64,000 bases of DNA from Cyrtodaria siliqua (lineage: Eukaryota > Mollusca > Bivalvia > Adapedonta > Hiatellidae). The notes under the pieces are model-generated. The model ran no database searches, was not told the origin of the DNA, and saw nothing but the letters and a program-made list of their open reading frames with translations. Each line of letters opens with the position of its first letter. Within the stretch, counting starts at the first letter, position 1. The position numbers were made by a program, and so were the translations under genes. Below, piece after piece: positions 59,063 to 64,000 of this stretch. Location of the stretch: the NCBI GenBank assembly GCA_037043455.1, contig JAWPHD010001435.1, forward strand, positions 186,001 to 250,000. The letters are read 5' to 3'.

Positions 59063-60515
59063 AAATGTCACGTGTAATAATTATATACTGGTATGATCAT
59101 TCTCTCATGATGACACTTGACTTGCTATAGTAGATAATAAAATGTCACGAGTAATAATTATATATTGTTATGATCATTCTTTCACGATGACACTTTACTT
59201 GCTATAGTAGATAATAAAATGTCACGAGTAATAATTATATATTGGTATGATCATTCTCTCATGATGACACTTTACTTGCTATAGTAGATACTAAAATGTG
59301 ACGGGCAATAATTATATACTGGTAATCAATCATTCTTTCATGATGACACTTTATTTGCTATAGTAGATAAGAAAATGTCACGGGTAATAATTATGTATTT
59401 GTATGATCATTCTCTCATGATGACACTTTACTTGCTATAGTAAATAAGAAAATGTCACGGGCAATAATTAAATATTGATATGGTCATTTTCTCATGATGA
59501 CACTTGCTATAGTAGTTAATAACATGTCACGGGTAATAAATATGTATTTGGTATGATCATTCTCTCATGATGATATTTTATTTGCTATAGTAGATAATAA
59601 AATGCCACGGGCAATAATTATGTACTGGTAATCAATCATTCTCTCATGATGACACTTTATTTGCCAAAGTAGATAATAAAATGTCACGGGTAATAATTAT
59701 GTACTGGTATGATCTTTCTCTCATGATGACACTTTACTTGCTATAGTAGATAATAAAATGTCACGGGCAATAATTATGTTCTGGTAATCATTCATTCTCT
59801 CATGATGACACTTTATTTGCCAAAGTAGATAATAAAATATTACGGGTAATAAGTATGTACTGGTATGATCTTTCTCTCATGATGACACTTTACTTGCTAT
59901 AGTAGATAATAAAATGTCAAGGGCAATAATTATGTTCTGGTAATCATTCATTCTCTCATGATGACACTTTATTTGCCAAAGTAGATAATAAAATATTACG
60001 GGTAATAAGTATGTACTGGTATGATCTTTCTCTCATGATGACACTTTACTTGCTATAGTAGATAATAAAATGTCACGGGCAATAATTATGTTCTGGTAAT
60101 CATTCATTCTTCTAATAAAATATTACGGGTAATAAGTATGTACTGGTATGATCTTTCTCTCATGATGACACTTTACTTGCTATAGTAGATAATAAAATGT
60201 CACTGGCAATAATTATGTTCTGGTAATCATTCATTCTCTCATGATGACACTTTATTTGCCAAAGTAGATAATAAAATATTACGGGTAATAAGTATGTACT
60301 GGTATGATCTTTCTCTCATGATGACAGTTTATTTACCAAAGTAGATAATAAAATGTCACGGGTAATAATTATGTATTTGTATGATCTTTCTCTCGTGATG
60401 ACACTTTTAAATGCTATGGTAGATAATAAAATGTGACGGGTAATAACAATATGTTGGTATAATCATTCTCTGACGATGACACTTTATTTGCTATAGTAGA
60501 TAATAAAATGTTGCA
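59063..60515 (+). repeat. 77-base tandem array carrying AATAAA in most units
   Basis: AAATGTCACGGGTAATAATT, TGGTATGATCATTCTCTCAT and GATGACACTTTACTTGCTAT recur at 77 bases (for example 59063, 59140, 59217), with later units alternating two variants and a truncated one near 60105. About 18-19 units. It begins 56 bases after the stop of gene 2. The junction phrase GATAATAAAATG gives nearly every unit a polyadenylation hexamer. Confidence 0.9.
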
Positions 60516-60639
60516 ATTTGTAGTGGTATGTGGGAAATGCTGCCAACCGAAAAAAACAAGCTTAAAGAAATAAAATATAGGCATTATGAATTTTCATAAT
60601 TTCTCTCAGATTTTGCTCAGACTTAAGAGTTGTGCGGTG

Positions 60640-60672
60640 GTGGTGTTGGGGTGGGGTGGGGAGGGGTGTGTA
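60640..60672 (+). other. G-quadruplex-type G tract
   Basis: GGGGTGGGGTGGGGAGGGG at 60648-60666 has four runs of four G with one-base loops, a textbook stable G-quadruplex pattern. It lies between two tandem arrays. Confidence 0.7.
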
Positions 60673-60853
60673 GGAACCCCATTTGTTACAACGTCGCTAT
60701 CTGCTGTAGCCGTCCGTAAAAGTTACAAGCCGTCCGTAAAAGTTACACTAAACGCTATCTGTTACAATATTGCCGTAAATGTTACAAAATGTAGTTGTGA
60801 TAAAAGTTACAACGCCTACGCTATCTGTTACAATATTTTTATTTGTAACAAAA

Positions 60854-61105
60854 GTTACAACACCTTGTCGTAAATGTCACACTGACATTGACAAAGTTAC
60901 AACACCTTGTCGTAAATGTTACACTGGCATTGGCAAAGTTACAACACCTTGTCGTAAATGTCACACTGGCATTGGCAAAGTTACAAGACCTTGTCGTAAA
61001 TGTCACACTGGCATTGGCAAAGTTACAACACCTTGTCGTAAATGTCACACTGGCATTGGCAAAGTTACAACATCTTCTCGTAAATGTTGCACTGTCATTG
61101 GCATC
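60854..61105. repeat. Second 42-base tandem array, six units
   Basis: Unit GTTACAACACCTTGTCGTAA plus ATGTCACACTGGCATTGGCAAA, six near-identical copies. It is unrelated in sequence to the 19.7-32.6 kb array but has the same period and is again free of stops in several frames, giving ORFs on both strands (for example the minus-strand word FANASVTFTTRCCN). Irregular GTTAC-rich copies precede it from 60700. Confidence 0.9.
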
Positions 61106-61109
61106 ACTT

Positions 61110-61335
61110 CCAAAGCAACAAAATCCCATAACTCCACTATTACTTTACCCAGAGTTATGATTCATGCACTCAGCACATCCATTTTCCAAAGCAACAAAAT
61201 CCCATAACTACACTTTTACTTTACCCAGAGTTATGATTCATGCACTCTGCACATCCAATTTCCAAAGCAACAAAATCCCATAACTCCACTTTTACTTTAT
61301 CCAGAGTTATGATTCATGCACTCTGCACATTCATT
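61110..61335. repeat. 76-base tandem repeat, three units
   Basis: CCAAAGCAACAAAATCCCAT starts units at 61110, 61186 and 61262. Each continues through TTTACCCAGAGTTATGATTC and GCACTCTGCACATCC. Confidence 0.9.
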
Positions 61336-63030
61336 CTCTGCCATTAATCAATGTTGCAAGTTTCATTTGATTCTGTCGAATGTTTTTTTAGTTATTTATG
61401 GTTCAAACAAAATTTTCCTAAAATAGTATATACTATATAGTAAATAAATCAAACGATTTGATTTTTATTGGTGCTCATGATACATACTAAACTTTCAGGT
61501 ACTGCGACAAATCAATATTTTAGTCTGGGTATACTGAGATGAAAATTGACATATAGGGCACTGGGATAAGGAAAGTAAAAGTACTCGTCGGAACTCGATA
61601 AATGTTTCGCATACTTTACTTATAGGAGTACATGTAACCTTCAGATATGTGTATCTTGACTTACTTGTATCTGCTGTTGTCGCAAAGCCCCGAATTTTGC
61701 GTGATTTGACAAATACTATATTACTACCTATCCTTAATATTTGAAATGCTTACATCTATCACCTTGAACATTTAAACAGGGTACATGCATGGCTGGCTTA
61801 CATTTCACATTAGTAATTCAATGAGACATCATAGGGCGTTTTAGATCGGTGAGCAAAGCATTTAATATTTTAAATCAATTTCAGTTGACGCCACAGGCTT
61901 ACAATATCTGCATAAATAAATAGAGTTTAATAACCAGTGTTTTTGAGATACGGGAAAATATCTCCCGAGGTAGAAAAATGGCCCCGATATAAGAACGAGT
62001 GCGGAGCATCTTAAATTACAAATCACTGACAAATATGTAATATAAGTGCATCTGTTCAGCTTGAATTATTTTGCAAGTATTATCTAACGAAACATCAAAC
62101 TTGAAATGCTATTAAAACAGATATGTTCATAAGCACACTGCATACGTTTTATATGGAGCCCCAATTGAAATAATACTTATGATGTATATGAATCTAAAAC
62201 TTGCGGTGGCCTTTTCAGTCTAGCCTAGACATTTTCATAAAAAAAACACGAATTTAACGAATTGAACAGGCGACAAATTTAATGCATGTGCACCTTTTGC
62301 ATAAAATTAAAGTACATTAGTAAGGTTTCATCTATATTTGGAAGGACATCAGACCGCTTCAATTCCTTTAAACGCAACACATAATTGAAGATTGGCAAAC
62401 AATTAATACACTTTACATTGCATTAAATTTACAGGCTAGCAGATTATTTGTTTTTCTTTGTCACTATATGGAAAGAGATGGAGAGAGGAAAGAGCACACA
62501 TACCATGTATTCAAATAATGCGCGAACACACTATCGCAATCCATACGCAATTCATGTTCCTTTAGGACTCAGACGTTGACTATAGGGTTAACTGTATTGA
62601 AATTTAAATTTTGCAGTTTACGCTAATATGTCGCCATTAAACAAAATGTGAGACCATTAAACGACTGATATAATCTGTCAGAAAAGTCAACTTTTCGATA
62701 CTGGTTTACCCGTGTCGATACTGGTTGACCATATTATAACGTCACCTGACTGGATTTGCGACGGGTTGTGCACGATTTAATAGTCGCACATATTTGAACG
62801 TCAACCAGTCGGGTTGCAGGAACACCACTTTTTATCTACTTGCGTGCATGACGAATTCTATCCGAAGCGTTATGTCCGTTTAGCCTTTTGTTCGAAGAAA
62901 TTTATTTGTGCGTGCTTTCTTTATATCTCTTGTTTATATTTATTCTTTCTTTGTCTCCTATGACGCGAATTTCCCGTATAGTCATGGCTTTTTACGATTC
63001 ATCAACATATGGTATATGGTAGTATAACCT
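61336..63030. other. Spacer, no gene recognised
   Basis: No open frame of note. TCACCTGACTGGATTTGCGA followed by CGGGTTG at 62742-62768 recurs at the end of the window (63975-64000). Confidence 0.4.
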
Positions 63031-63830
63031 CTCTGTCTATGTCTCTCTGCGTCTGTGACTCTCTCTCTCTCTGTCTCTCTCTATCACTGTGTCTCTGTGT
63101 CTGTCTCTCTGTGTCTGTCTCTCTGTGTATGTGTCTGTGTCTCTCTGTTTATGTGTCTCTGTCTCTCTGTCTCTGTCTCTGTCTCTCTGTGTCCGTGTCT
63201 CTGTCTGTGTCTTGGTCTCTCTGTCTCTCTGTCTCTCTTTCTCTCTATCTATCCCTCTCTCTGTGTATCTAGCTCTAGCTGTCTGTCTGTCTGTCTGTCT
63301 GACATACTCTGTCTGTCTGTCTGTCTGTCTATGTCTCGCTGTCTCTGTATCTCTCTGTATCTGTGTCTCTTTCTCTCTGTGTCACTCTCTTGTCTCTGTC
63401 TCCCTATATCTGTCTGTCTCTATGTCTCTGTGCATATGTCTCTCTATGTCTCGCTGTTTCTCTCTGTCTCTATGTCTCTGTCACTCTATGTCTCTCTGTT
63501 TATGTCTCTGTCTGTGTCTCTGTCTGTCTGTGTCTCTTTGTGTCTGTGTCTCTCTGTCTCTCTATTTCTCTCTCTTTAAGTGTATCTCTATCTCTGTCTA
63601 TATGTGTCTCTGTCTCTGTCTCTCTTTGTCTCTGTCAATGTTTTGTGACACCGTCTGTCTGTCTGTCTCTCTGTCTTTGTCTATCTGACTGTCTCTCTGT
63701 GTCTCTGTCTGTCTCTCTGTCTCTGTCTGTCTTTGAATTTTTCTTCTCTGGGTCTGTCTCTCTGAGTCTGTCTCGCTGTCTCGCTGTCTCTGCCTTTCTC
63801 TGTCTGTCTCTCTGTCTCTCTCTCTATCGC

Positions 63831-63871
<41 letters not shown>

Positions 63872-63872
63872 T
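63031..63872. repeat. Long TCTG/TCTC pyrimidine tract
   Basis: About 840 bases of irregular TCTG, TCTC and TGTCTC words. It produces serine, leucine, valine and cysteine strings in plus-strand frames and RETDRQ strings on the minus strand, none of them genes. Confidence 0.93.
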
Positions 63873-64000
63873 GTTTGCCATTGTGATGACTGAAATTAGT
63901 AGAGACTTAAATAGAAATGGTTATTATTGTAATGTCTCATACATTGCGTGTTGAACCCCGAACTGGGTTCGAATGTCACCTGACTGGATTTACGACGGGT
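63873..64000. other. End of window; direct repeat of 62742-62768
   Basis: After the tract, TCACCTGACTGGATTTACGA and CGGGT (63975-64000) repeat the sequence at 62742. A GGTTCGAATG box-B-like string precedes it (about 63967-63976). Confidence 0.6.

Noticed and set aside
63009..63893. Serine/leucine/cysteine-rich 170-199 residue frames and a RETDRQ-rich minus-strand frame
   Set aside because: They are translations of the TCTG/TCTC tract.

Overview
The window looks like intergenic, repeat-dominated DNA from a lophotrochozoan animal, most likely a bivalve mollusc. It is AT-rich and intron-bearing. Several dispersed and tandem repeats (the array with the GTGACCTAG motif, the 320-base family, and short modules built on CAGTAGAGC and GTCCGTCCGT) are of kinds I associate with bivalve genomes. 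That association is from memory and was not checked against a database. Only two stretches read as intact protein-coding genes. Both encode single-pass type II membrane proteins of glycosyltransferase type in one open coding exon.

Layout. 1-12.1 kb: a ~140-base tandem array inside a mobile element (1.2-2.4 kb), a decayed LINE reverse-transcriptase tail on the minus strand (2.9-4.0 kb), several inverted-repeat elements, and two foldback elements (4.5-5.2 and 8.8-9.1 kb) that share one terminus but have unrelated interiors. Six near-identical 208-base repeats (10.7-11.9 kb) follow, then a good splice acceptor and gene 1 (12125-14185). Gene 1 is a 686-residue protein joining a GT31 (beta-1,3-galactosyltransferase-type) domain to a STELLO/DUF288 domain. 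14.3-19.5 kb: dispersed repeats, hairpin elements and a 145-base tandem array. 19.75-32.6 kb: one continuous 12.8 kb array of about 300 units of 42 bases with higher-order duplications. 32.6-57.9 kb: a broken C48/Ulp1-type peptidase remnant, a 21-base minisatellite, a 3.9 kb element with ~600-base inverted termini carrying a GC-rich tandem array with a tRNA-like T arm, several array-bearing repeat families, and many MITE-like hairpins. 57.99-59.0 kb: gene 2, a 339-residue type II membrane protein with a DxD motif. 59-61.3 kb: 77-, 42- and 76-base tandem arrays. 63.0-63.9 kb: a long TCTG/TCTC tract.

Both genes are predicted to act in the Golgi lumen on glycans. Nothing in the sequence shows that they share a pathway, and they are 44 kb apart. 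The most interesting items are the GT31-STELLO fusion, the foldback pair with matching ends and different repeated interiors, and the 42-base array. Most other open reading frames here are by-products of stop-free tandem repeats and are not listed as genes.
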